Shown here one piece after another: positions 56,112 through 64,000 of a stretch of DNA of 64,000 nt. Location: contig NZ_WOCD01000001.1 of the NCBI RefSeq assembly GCF_009728465.1, forward strand, positions 434,001 through 498,000. The letters run 5' to 3'. The position numbers and the translations under genes were made by a program. Positions within the stretch are counted from its first letter, which is position 1. Every line of letters begins with the position of its first letter. Source of the DNA: Psychrosphaera haliotis (lineage in GTDB: Bacteria; Pseudomonadota; Gammaproteobacteria; Enterobacterales; Alteromonadaceae). The notes beneath the pieces were generated by a model, which saw nothing but the letters and a program-made list of their open reading frames with translations, was not told the origin of the DNA and did not search any database.

Positions 56112-59100
56112 CTAAACGGCATCTGCCATTTCTACTGCTTGTTGAATATCCACTGCGACCAATCGAGAAACCCCAGGTTCTTGCATTGTTACACCTGTTA
56201 GGTGAGTCGCCATTTCCATTGCTACTTTATTATGACTTATATAAATAAACTGTACCGATTCCGACATTTCGTTCACCAGTTTACAGAATCGTCCCACATT
56301 TGCATCATCAAGAGGGGCATCAACTTCATCTAGCATACAAAATGGCGCCGGATTTAGCTTAAATATAGAAAACACCAATGATAATGCGGTCAGCGCTTTT
56401 TCGCCACCACTAAGCAAGTGAATTGTGGAGTTTTTCTTACCTGGAGGTCGAGCCATGATAGAAACCCCTGTTTCGAGTAAATCTTCGCCTGTTAGTTCCA
56501 AATAAGCCGCCCCGCCACCAAATACTTTGGGGAATAAAGTTTGTAAGCCTTCGTTTACCTTATCAAATGTTTCTTTAAATTTACTACGTGATTCTCGATC
56601 AATCTTTCGAATTGCTGACTCTAACGTTTCCAAAGCGTTAGTTAAATCGGTGTACTGCTCGTCTAAATAGCCTTTTCGCTCAGCTTGAACATCATATTCG
56701 TCAATAGCCGCTAAATTTATTGCTCCTAAACGCTGAATAGAGTTCGACGCTTTCTCATGGTTGTCACTCCATAGTGACTCTTCAGCTTCCTCTGGCATAT
56801 TCTCTAACAATGGCTTTAATGCTTGTTCTTGATCTTTTAGTGATTCCAGCATGTTCTGAGCTCGGATCCTTGCCCCTTCAGCGTCCATTTTGATATCGGA
56901 TATTGCGTCGCGCATTTTGTCTAGTTTGGCTATTACTCCAGACTGACCAGACTCTAACTCTTTAATTTCTTCATCAACCTGGGCTGCTAAGCCATGCAAC
57001 GCTTGTAGTTTCTCTTCTGCTTCTAGTTTCTGTACCAGCGCTTGCTCAAGTTGCTCATTGAGTAAATCATTATCAGCTTCATTTTGGCTAGTGTTAGCAA
57101 TGTCTTTTTGACGTTGTTTTAACTGTGTAATTTGCTGATTAGCTCGTTGTATATTTTGGTGTAAATTTGTTTTGGTATTTTGCAAAGACTGTAGCTTTAA
57201 CGACGCTTGATGAGAGTCTTGTTTTACGCTTTCCAACGCTATTTTTGCGTTTGCGACTTGATTTTGAAGTTCGGTCTTTTGGCTTTCAGTTGATTCCGCC
57301 GCCGTTTGCACTTCTATTTCCTGCTCCTGTGCCATCATTTGCTCTTCAAGTAGAACCTCTATGGACAAGTTTGACTCTTCAATTTGCAATTCCGTTTCTA
57401 CAATTTGGCTCTGTAATTTACTTTGCTGCTGTTTCGTTTGTATTGCCTGTTGTTGAGCAAATTTTGATTCTAATTCTAATTTTTGTAACGCATGCTTTTC
57501 CAGCTCAAGTTTTGCTTTTACCGCCTGATAATGGGCTTGCGAATCTTTTGTTTCGGTTAGCGCATGCTCTAAAATGTTTTGCTTGTCAAAAACCTGTAAT
57601 TCAATATCTGCTAGTGAACTCTTTATTGTTTCTATTTGGGCTAACCGTTTTAACGTACTGGAATCGCCCTTTCCTAATGGACCACCTAGTCCGGTCCAGT
57701 TTTCACCAATTAGTTGCCCAGATGGCAATATAACCGCCGCCCAGGTTTTATTATTAAGTAATTGATTTGCCTGTTCTAACGATGTTGCGATTGCGACTCG
57801 ATTAAACCATAGCGGTGCTTGACCATCGCGGATCACCGACATCACACTTCCTGGTTGCACTGCTACACTTTTGCTGTCACTTACATATTGACCGGAGTTT
57901 GCCAGCTCCTGACTAGGTAACGAGTCAATTAACATCACCTCACCTTGATGACTAAGAAGCTGCTCCACTGCATTTTGCCACTGCGTGGCTACTTTAAGTT
58001 GAGCTAATAACAAACCTTTTGTTGGTAACTCTTTATTATTAGAACCTGATTCGCTACTTGAGAGCTCACGTCGCCACTGTTCAAGTTGCTCCAGTTTTAT
58101 CTGTAAATGCTCTTGCTGGCGAATGGTCTGTTGTAAATTGTTTTCTGCTTCTTGACGACTTTGTTGATGCTGATCGTCTTTTAGTGCGGCTTCTGCGTAT
58201 TGCTCTGACAACAAGTTAATAGAGCTTTTTAATTCATCGAGTTGGTTTTCTTGCTCCAACACTTGGCTATCTAGGTCGTGACTAGATAAGTCATGCAATT
58301 CTATTTTTAAACCACTTAGTTTTTGATTATTTTTAGACAGCTCCAATTGCTGATGATGCAACCTTGTATCTATTATTTTTATCGCTTGCTGTGCCTTTGC
58401 GAGTGCTTGGACGCCAGAGTTTACGCCTTGTTGATAACGCTCGTATTGTTGCTCGAGATCAAAGAGGTTTTGTTCTGCTTGGGCTAGTTTTTCATGCAGC
58501 AACTCTTGCTCTGGCTCAAACGAAAGGAGTTGTTCGCTTATTTCATCAAAGGACGTTTGCTCAACAACTAGATGCTGTTGGCTTTCCGTTAAACTGGTTT
58601 CAATTTGATTAAGCTGTTCTTGATAACGCGATTTATTTTGCTGTTCAAAAACAATTTGCTGTTCCAATTTTGTAATTGTATTTCCGGCCTGAAAAACAAG
58701 CTGTTGGCTCTTTTGAATTTGATCAGTGAGTTCTTGAAGTTGTTCTTTTTTGGTTAACAATCCAAGTTCGCCACCTCGTTGTTGCGCTACAAAGGCTTCT
58801 AATTCTGTTTCTTTAAGACGCTGTTGCTGAGTATGAAAGTTAAATTGCTCGTTATATTTATGCCACTTTAACGCGGCTAGCTCTGCTTTATACTGACGTT
58901 CTTGTTTTTTTAACTCTTTAAAACGCCTTGCTGTGGCCGCTTGTTTTTTTAATTTGTCTAGTTGTGTACCAAGTTCTTCGCGCACATCTGCAAGTCGTTC
59001 TAGGTTTTCTCGGGTGTGACGAATACGGGTTTCCGTTTCTTTACGGCGCTCTTTATACTTTGATATGCCTGCAGCTTCTTCTAAAAATACACGTAGCTCT

Positions 59101-59573
59101 TGAGGTTTGGACTCTATAAGTCTTGAAATCATGCCCTGTTCAATGATGGCGTAACTGCGAGGCCCTAAACCTGTACCTAGAAAAATATCGGTAATATCAC
59201 GACGTCGGCACTTTGTGCCATTAAGAAAATAGGTTGAAATCGCTTCTTTTGTTACCGAGCGCTTTATTGAAATTTCGCTTCGGTCCGCCAGTTGGCCTTG
59301 TAACTTGCCCTCTGTATTGTCAAAAACTAACTCAACACTGGCTTGAGATACAGGTTTGCGATTAGTTGAGCCATTAAAAATAACGTCGGTCATGGCATCA
59401 CCGCGGAGGTTTTTTGCCGAGCTCTCACCAAGCACCCAGCGAACCGCATCGATTACATTCGATTTACCACAGCCATTAGGTCCAACAATAGCCGTCATCT
59501 GTTGCGGAAAAGGGACGGTTGTCGCATCAACAAATGACTTGAATCCAACGAGTTTTATATGTTTTAAGCGCAT
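56112..59573 (-). CDS. smc: Chromosome condensation ATPase SMC
   Basis: SMC dimer that organises the chromosome. 1153 residues: N-terminal ATP-binding head with Walker A AIVGPNGCGKSNVIDAVRWVLGE at about residues 28-50, then two coiled-coil arms (about 170-480 and 660-1000), a hinge around 510-650 (VMLIDSLPSQELANSGQ, WAAVILPSGQLIGENWTGLGG), and the C-terminal head with the signature LLSGGEKALTALSLVFSIF and Walker B PFCMLDEVDAPLDDANVGRF. It is transcribed toward zipA and diverges from the CysZ-family gene; a species with SMC rather than MukBEF. Confidence 0.97.
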   Translation of the reverse strand: MRLKHIKLVGFKSFVDATTVPFPQQMTAIVGPNGCGKSNVIDAVRWVLGESSAKNLRGDAMTDVIFNGSTNRKPVSQASVELVFDNTEGKLQGQLADRSEISIKRSVTKEAISTYFLNGTKCRRRDITDIFLGTGLGPRSYAIIEQGMISRLIESKPQELRVFLEEAAGISKYKERRKETETRIRHTRENLERLADVREELGTQLDKLKKQAATARRFKELKKQERQYKAELAALKWHKYNEQFNFHTQQQRLKETELEAFVAQQRGGELGLLTKKEQLQELTDQIQKSQQLVFQAGNTITKLEQQIVFEQQNKSRYQEQLNQIETSLTESQQHLVVEQTSFDEISEQLLSFEPEQELLHEKLAQAEQNLFDLEQQYERYQQGVNSGVQALAKAQQAIKIIDTRLHHQQLELSKNNQKLSGLKIELHDLSSHDLDSQVLEQENQLDELKSSINLLSEQYAEAALKDDQHQQSRQEAENNLQQTIRQQEHLQIKLEQLEQWRRELSSSESGSNNKELPTKGLLLAQLKVATQWQNAVEQLLSHQGEVMLIDSLPSQELANSGQYVSDSKSVAVQPGSVMSVIRDGQAPLWFNRVAIATSLEQANQLLNNKTWAAVILPSGQLIGENWTGLGGPLGKGDSSTLKRLAQIETIKSSLADIELQVFDKQNILEHALTETKDSQAHYQAVKAKLELEKHALQKLELESKFAQQQAIQTKQQQSKLQSQIVETELQIEESNLSIEVLLEEQMMAQEQEIEVQTAAESTESQKTELQNQVANAKIALESVKQDSHQASLKLQSLQNTKTNLHQNIQRANQQITQLKQRQKDIANTSQNEADNDLLNEQLEQALVQKLEAEEKLQALHGLAAQVDEEIKELESGQSGVIAKLDKMRDAISDIKMDAEGARIRAQNMLESLKDQEQALKPLLENMPEEAEESLWSDNHEKASNSIQRLGAINLAAIDEYDVQAERKGYLDEQYTDLTNALETLESAIRKIDRESRSKFKETFDKVNEGLQTLFPKVFGGGAAYLELTGEDLLETGVSIMARPPGKKNSTIHLLSGGEKALTALSLVFSIFKLNPAPFCMLDEVDAPLDDANVGRFCKLVNEMSESVQFIYISHNKVAMEMATHLTGVTMQEPGVSRLVAVDIQQAVEMADAV

Positions 59574-59722
59574 TTAAAATTGATACTTGATTATAGTTAT
59601 TTTTATAGGGCTAAACGATAGCAAATTTTGTTGTAATTTGTAACAACTGGCGGCTTGCTTAGTAGGCAAACAACTTTATACTTAAGACTTTGTAAAATAA
59701 AGTTTGTTTGAGGTTTTTTTTG

Positions 59723-60472
59723 ATGACAGTTGGTGACGGTGTTAGTTATTTTTTTCGTGGCTTTGGTTTATTAAAGACTAAAGGTTTGAAACGCTTCATA
59801 TTAATACCTTTGATAGTCAATTTTATTTTGTTTCTCAGCGGTTTCTATTATTTGTTTGACGTATTAGGGACCAATATAACTTGGTTGCATGAACAAATTC
59901 CAGATTGGTTAAGCTGGTTAGAGTTTATTATTTATCCTTTTGTTATTTTGCTGATGGTTTTACTGTTTGGTATGTTTTTTACCACGGTTGCCAATTGGAT
60001 TGCCGCACCATTTAATGGTGTGCTTGCAGAGCGAGTTGAAATGCATTTAACTGGCCAGGCTCCGCGTCAAGATTCCTTAGCAGCTTTAATAAAAGCAACA
60101 CCACATACGTTAAAACGAGAATGGAAAAAGCTTGTTTATTTTTTGCCTAGAATGGTTGGCTTTTTTCTAATTGGGTGGTTTTTTCCAATTATTGGACAGT
60201 TAATTTGGTTTGCCTTTATTGCTTGGGTTTTAGCCATTCAATATTGCGATTACGCCTTTGATAACAATCGCTATAGCTTTGATTTTATGCGATATATTTT
60301 AAGTCAAAACAAGAGTGCTTGTTTTGGTTTTGGCGCTACAGTTTCTGTTTTAACAACCTTACCCTTTATTAATTTATTTGTGATGCCTGCAGCTATTTGT
60401 GGTGCCACTATAATGTGGGTCGAAAACCTAGAAGAACAAACTAGAAACCAAAGCCTATCAGAGCAACAATAA
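59723..60472 (+). CDS. cysZ: CysZ/EI24-family membrane protein
   Basis: A 249-residue protein with about four to six membrane helices (ILIPLIVNFILFLSGFYYLF, VILLMVLLFGMFF, FFLIGWFFPIIGQLIWFAFIAWVLAIQY) and the family sequence WIAAPFNGVLAERVE and YCDYAFDNNRYSFD. CysZ is a sulfate permease; EI24-family relationship is clear, the substrate is inferred. ATG 59723 is chosen over an in-frame TTG at 59708 because GAGG lies 9 bases before it. CysZ next to zipA/smc is conserved in gammaproteobacteria. Confidence 0.9.
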   Translation: MTVGDGVSYFFRGFGLLKTKGLKRFILIPLIVNFILFLSGFYYLFDVLGTNITWLHEQIPDWLSWLEFIIYPFVILLMVLLFGMFFTTVANWIAAPFNGVLAERVEMHLTGQAPRQDSLAALIKATPHTLKREWKKLVYFLPRMVGFFLIGWFFPIIGQLIWFAFIAWVLAIQYCDYAFDNNRYSFDFMRYILSQNKSACFGFGATVSVLTTLPFINLFVMPAAICGATIMWVENLEEQTRNQSLSEQQ

Positions 60473-60586
60473 GTTCAATTAGCTGAGTGCTCTGAACAGT
60501 TTATAGCGTTAAAAATTGCGTTGCCTGATTCGGTTAATGTCTGTATTTTAGTCTCCATTAATTTTTAATATGGACTTTTAACCGAT

Positions 60587-61519
60587 ATGGGTTCGTTTAC
60601 TAAAACTGAATTAACTAATATTAGTGCCAAGGATGAGCGAAATTTCTCGCTAGTACTGATCTTAGGATTTCTTTTTATACCTCTAGCCGTGGCTGCTCTT
60701 GCCTATCTATTTTTTACTTATGGCGTTGTTTCACCAAATCAAATTGGTCAAATTGGCGAGTTTTTTGGAGGTTGGTTATCGCCGTTGTTTGGTCTGTTTG
60801 TTGCAATACTGCTAATTTTTACCATTCGATTTCAAATACAACAAACCCGATTACTTCGACTTGCCATTGATAAATCAGCTCATGTACAAAATAAACTGGC
60901 CGACTCTAATCATGAACTGCTTAATCGTTCGCATACCAATTTTGAGCTGGAGTCTAGCGCAAAAGCTTTGATTAGCTTGGTTGAACAAGCGGACAAAATC
61001 CTAAATACCAAAGTAAACATTTATGTCGACATACTTAACTTTGATAACAAACTACCGCACGAAACTCGCTTGTTTAATGTCATAGACTCTTGGAAGCAAG
61101 ATATTGAACATAACAAGTCCTTAACGATTAAGTTTCGACATGATAGAGACGCTAAAGTTATCGCTAAATATTTGCATAATATTCATCATGAAATTTACAT
61201 TTGTCAGTCTTTAATTAAAAACAAAGGTTGGGTATATATTTCTCCTTATGTTAAGTCTATAACCGAACATGTTGAAGCCGTAGCCACGTTAAATTATGTT
61301 GGGTTAATTACAGATGCAGAGCTTTGGAAAATCAAATGTGCCGTTCACAATGTGCTAGAAAAGTTAGTCAGCGGTAAGTTGGGCGATGTAATACTTGATA
61401 GTGAAATCATTGGCGCGTTAATGAAAGACAAGATTGAGACCCTATTTAATGAGCTTCCGACGCCAGAGGACTATCAAGAAGAGGCTGAAAAGCGATTTAA
61501 TCCAGCCATCGTTGGCTAA
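60587..61519 (+). CDS. Membrane protein resembling putative phage abortive infection proteins
   Basis: A 310-residue protein with two N-terminal membrane helices: VLILGFLFIPLAVAALAYLFF (about residues 23-43) and WLSPLFGLFVAILLIFTIRFQI (about 63-85). Between them, GQIGEFFGGWLSPLFG recalls the family annotated as putative phage abortive infection protein (the Abi-like family with GxFGDFFGG). The C-terminal ~220 residues are soluble and helical with no motif I can name. It stands alone between cysZ and putP, without a phage or plasmid context. The defence role is only an inference from family naming; housekeeping function is equally open. Confidence 0.5.
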   Translation: MGSFTKTELTNISAKDERNFSLVLILGFLFIPLAVAALAYLFFTYGVVSPNQIGQIGEFFGGWLSPLFGLFVAILLIFTIRFQIQQTRLLRLAIDKSAHVQNKLADSNHELLNRSHTNFELESSAKALISLVEQADKILNTKVNIYVDILNFDNKLPHETRLFNVIDSWKQDIEHNKSLTIKFRHDRDAKVIAKYLHNIHHEIYICQSLIKNKGWVYISPYVKSITEHVEAVATLNYVGLITDAELWKIKCAVHNVLEKLVSGKLGDVILDSEIIGALMKDKIETLFNELPTPEDYQEEAEKRFNPAIVG

Positions 61520-61543
61520 AATTAGCTCGTTAAAGGTAAAAGA

Positions 61544-61611
61544 CTTAGGTGTAGAGTTTTAGGTGTAAATTCTTAGGTGTAGATTTTTAGGCGTAAATAC
61601 TTAGTGTTAGA
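61544..61611. repeat. Degenerate 14-15-bp tandem repeats
   Basis: Four to five imperfect copies of TTAGGTGTARATTT in the 271-base gap between the Abi-like gene and putP. They may reflect slippage; no function can be assigned. Confidence 0.7.
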
Positions 61612-61790
61612 ATTATTTTTCATGCACTGCTTACCTACACCTTTATTCAAAAATCTTCCCAAATACGCTACATACAGATATTACTGCAGGAAAAGTAAGC
61701 GAAATTCGATTTTTTGAGTCGTACATGCTACCCTCGTCGCCAATTAAATTTTAGTTATAAACATTAGAACTCTAATAATAAAGGTGTCCC

Positions 61791-63281
61791 TTGATTAGTT
61801 TTACATTTTTATCAATTTTACTGTATTTCGTATTGATGCTTGCGATTGGCTTTTATGCCATGCGCACATCAACGTCTGACAATAGCGAGTATTTACTTGG
61901 TGGGCGTAATGTTAGTCCAAAAGTAACAGCGTTATCTGCGGGTGCGTCGGACATGAGCGGCTGGATGTTAATGGGTTTGCCTGGCGCGGCCTTTATAAAT
62001 GGCTTAGACAGCGTTTGGTTAGCATTAGGTTTACTAATTGGTGCCTACGTAAATTACATCTTAGTGGCTCCTAGGCTACGTGTTTATACAGAAGTAGCTG
62101 ACGACTCCTTAACTATTCCTGAGTTCTTTTCTAAACGTTTCTCATTAAACAACAGTTCAGTTCGAATCATCGCTTCCTTAGTTATCATCTTGTTTTTCAC
62201 ACTTTATACTTCTTCGGGCCTAGTTGCTGGCGGTAAGTTATTTGAAAGCGGTTTTGATCTTGGTTACGAAACCGGTGTACTAATTACTGTTTCAGTTGTC
62301 ATTTTATACACAGTATTAGGTGGCTTTTTAGCGGTAAGTTTAACGGACTTTGTGCAAGGCTGTATCATGTTTATCGCCCTTGCCATGGTGCCACTATTTG
62401 CCATGGGTCAACTTGATAATTTATCTGGCATTACCTCTCTGATCACGAGCGATTTTGTCACAGAAGTCGCCAGCAAAGATGCGCTGGGATGGCTTGGTGT
62501 ACTAAGTTTAATGACTTGGGGGCTTGGTTACTTTGGTCAGCCTCACATTATTGTCCGATTTATGGCAATCAACTCACATAAAGATGTAAAAACTGCAAAA
62601 AATATTGGTATGTCGTGGATGACAGTGACTATTATTGGCGCTGTGTTAACCGGTATCGTTGGATTACATTATACCCAGCAGTACAATGTTGCGATTGACG
62701 ATCCAGAAACCATTTTTGTATTACTATCACAAATTCTCTTCCACCCTCTTATTGCGGGTTGGTTATTAGCTGCAATTCTTGCTGCGATTATGAGTACGGT
62801 TTCATCACAATTATTAGTTTCATCTAGTTCGTTAGTTGAAGACTGCTACCGAATTTTCATCCACAAAGAAGCCTCTGACAAAGAGTTACTATTCGCCAGT
62901 CGTTTATGTGTTGTGTTGGTTGCCGCTGTTGCTACCGGCGTTGCCTTTAATTCTGATAGCGGAGTTTTAGATATCGTATCTAGTGCTTGGGCAGGATTTG
63001 GTGCGGCGTTTGGCCCAGTGGTATTATTTGCGTTACTTTGGAAGCGAATGACTAACCAAGGTGCCATTGCAGGTGTATTAGCGGGCGCAATTACGGTAAT
63101 ATTCTGGAAACACGCTCCTGTATTAGCCAATGGCGATGCTTTAGGCTCGGTATTTTATGAGTTGTTACCAGGATTTATCGTTTCATCTATTGCGATATAC
63201 GCTGTGAGTTTAATGACTGATGAGCCAAACGAAAAGACGTTGAGTCAATTCGACAAAACTCAAAGCATCATTAACGAATAA
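61791..63281 (+). CDS. putP: Sodium/proline symporter PutP
   Basis: SSS-family sodium-coupled transporter. 496 residues with about 13 membrane helices. The N-terminal region YLLGGRNVSPKVTALSAGASDMSGWMLMGLPGAAF and TSSGLVAGGKLFESGFDLGYE match PutP. IMSTVSSQLLVSSSSLVEDCYR near residues 335-355 is the conserved Na+ region. The start is a TTG at 61791 with AAGGTG four to five bases before it. It is followed by a MarR regulator 34 bases downstream, so proline use or osmotic stress may control it; proline as substrate is from the family. Confidence 0.93.
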   Translation: MISFTFLSILLYFVLMLAIGFYAMRTSTSDNSEYLLGGRNVSPKVTALSAGASDMSGWMLMGLPGAAFINGLDSVWLALGLLIGAYVNYILVAPRLRVYTEVADDSLTIPEFFSKRFSLNNSSVRIIASLVIILFFTLYTSSGLVAGGKLFESGFDLGYETGVLITVSVVILYTVLGGFLAVSLTDFVQGCIMFIALAMVPLFAMGQLDNLSGITSLITSDFVTEVASKDALGWLGVLSLMTWGLGYFGQPHIIVRFMAINSHKDVKTAKNIGMSWMTVTIIGAVLTGIVGLHYTQQYNVAIDDPETIFVLLSQILFHPLIAGWLLAAILAAIMSTVSSQLLVSSSSLVEDCYRIFIHKEASDKELLFASRLCVVLVAAVATGVAFNSDSGVLDIVSSAWAGFGAAFGPVVLFALLWKRMTNQGAIAGVLAGAITVIFWKHAPVLANGDALGSVFYELLPGFIVSSIAIYAVSLMTDEPNEKTLSQFDKTQSIINE

Positions 63282-63315
63282 GACATAAGTAAAAAGATTG
63301 TAGGTAGGGTTTAAT

Positions 63316-63789
63316 TTGGAAAAGTACGAAGAGTTACTTGTAGCTATTAGGCGCGTCATTCGCGCCATTGACTTACGCTCAAAAAAACTAAGTAAGGATG
63401 TAGGCATTACTGGCCCTCAACTTTTAGTTATTCAAGAGTTGGGCGCTGATCCTGGCATTACTGCTAAACAAGTATCAGATATTGTAAACCTGAGCCAAGC
63501 AACGGTAACAAGTATTCTAGACCGCCTTGAAAGCAAAGGTATGGTAGAACGAGTTAGAAGTGAGTCTGACCGTAGACGTATTGCTTTATATTTAACTGAC
63601 TTAGGTAAAAGCACACTTAAAAGTGCACCTAGATCAATGGAAGATAGCTTTATCGATAAGTTTAGTACGCTAGAAGATTGGGAGCAGTCTCTTTTACTGT
63701 CTAGCGTTCAGCGTGTTGCAAACATGATGGACGCGAATGACTTAGATGCGGCACCTATTTTGAACATTGGTGATATTACACCAAAATAA
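63316..63789 (+). CDS. MarR-family transcription regulator
   Basis: A 157-residue winged-helix protein. GITAKQVSDIVNLSQATVTSILDRLESKGMVERVRSESDRRRIALYLT is the DNA-binding helix-turn-helix plus wing, with the SDRR wing motif typical of MarR. An N-terminal dimerisation helix precedes it. The start TTG at 63316 fits a GTAGGGT upstream. As I recall, similar MarR proteins stand next to ectoine operons, and the downstream sequence is cut off by the window end, so an osmolyte role is only a hint. It follows putP closely. Confidence 0.85.
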   Translation: MEKYEELLVAIRRVIRAIDLRSKKLSKDVGITGPQLLVIQELGADPGITAKQVSDIVNLSQATVTSILDRLESKGMVERVRSESDRRRIALYLTDLGKSTLKSAPRSMEDSFIDKFSTLEDWEQSLLLSSVQRVANMMDANDLDAAPILNIGDITPK

Positions 63790-63812
63790 AATAGATACTT
63801 TCATCTCTAATT

Positions 63813-63839
63813 AAACCGACTTTATTGTCGGTTTTTTTT
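63813..63839 (+). terminator. Rho-independent terminator
   Basis: Stem AAACCGAC / GTCGGTTT with a 6-base loop and a run of T to 63839. It ends the putP-marR unit. Confidence 0.92.
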
Positions 63840-64000
63840 CGCCTAGGTTTTACTCGTTCCTATACCTCCTTCTTTAAATCTACATGACTTCCTATTCATT
63901 TTAACCTGACCTAACGGCGATATTAATAACCTAGTAAAGCAACGAAATAGCGATACAGCCTGGCTTTCAAGAGAAGTTAAAGGTTAGTTTATACTAATAA

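Noticed and set aside
60587..61519. Phage defence island
   Set aside because: Only one candidate gene; neighbours are housekeeping genes and no integrase or repeats are seen.

Overview
The window looks like chromosomal DNA of an AT-rich marine gammaproteobacterium, most likely of the order Alteromonadales. The clues are an smc-zipA pair instead of MukB, a flgNMA / cheV-cheR-flgBCDE flagellar block, SulP, a POT peptide transporter, PutP, and several calcium-repeat lipoproteins. Genus cannot be decided from the sequence alone.

Layout. (1) 1-1867: the 3' part of a large acidic calcium-repeat protein, ending in a strong hairpin terminator. (2) 1969-29327: a 27-kb capsule or surface-polysaccharide locus, all on the minus strand and transcribed right to left with short gaps. 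Its order is UDP-glucuronate epimerase, ugd, galE, a WecA-like initiating transferase, a small lipoprotein, kpsD, kpsM, kpsT, kpsE-like, rfbA, rfbC, rfbB, rfbD, a giant sulfotransferase fusion, glycosyltransferases, a dTDP-rhamnose-4-epimerase-like enzyme, an SGNH/GSCFA/hexapeptide modification trio, a glycosyltransferase and a KdsD/KpsF isomerase. It can make UDP-Gal, UDP-GlcA, UDP-GalA and dTDP-L-rhamnose (possibly dTDP-6-deoxy-L-talose) and export a polymer by an ABC (KpsMT-ED) route. (3) 29489-40890: a calcium-repeat lipoprotein, POT transporter, YejM-like sulfatase, dgkA, a YggN-like protein, two DUF1566 proteins and grxD. (4) 41114-46569: sodB, rdgB, hemW, trhO and a SulP transporter. 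(5) 46570-48457: rsgA between two heptamer/octamer tandem-repeat arrays. (6) 48458-55016: flagellar and chemotaxis genes, with sigma-54-like elements before flgB and flgA and a near-perfect sigma-28 promoter before flgM. (7) 55089-64000: zipA, smc, a CysZ/EI24-family gene, a membrane protein resembling phage-abortive-infection proteins, putP and a MarR regulator.

The most important caution is that at least nine conserved genes between 1.9 and 41 kb are broken by single-base shifts: kdsD, a hexapeptide transferase, GSCFA, kpsE, kpsT, kpsD, a YejM-like sulfatase, dgkA and grxD. Seven of the nine are restored by adding one base to a short A/T run. That pattern suggests sequencing error more than biology, but it affects every reading of the capsule locus. 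The shifted genes are reported with type pseudogene over their full reconstructed span, although most are probably intact in the organism.

No wholly new system was identified with confidence. The best candidates for a second look are the giant sulfotransferase / coiled-coil / repeat / transferase fusion, the tandem or triple glycosyltransferase, the repeat arrays around rsgA at what looks like a rearranged flagellar operon end, and the 310-residue Abi-like membrane protein.
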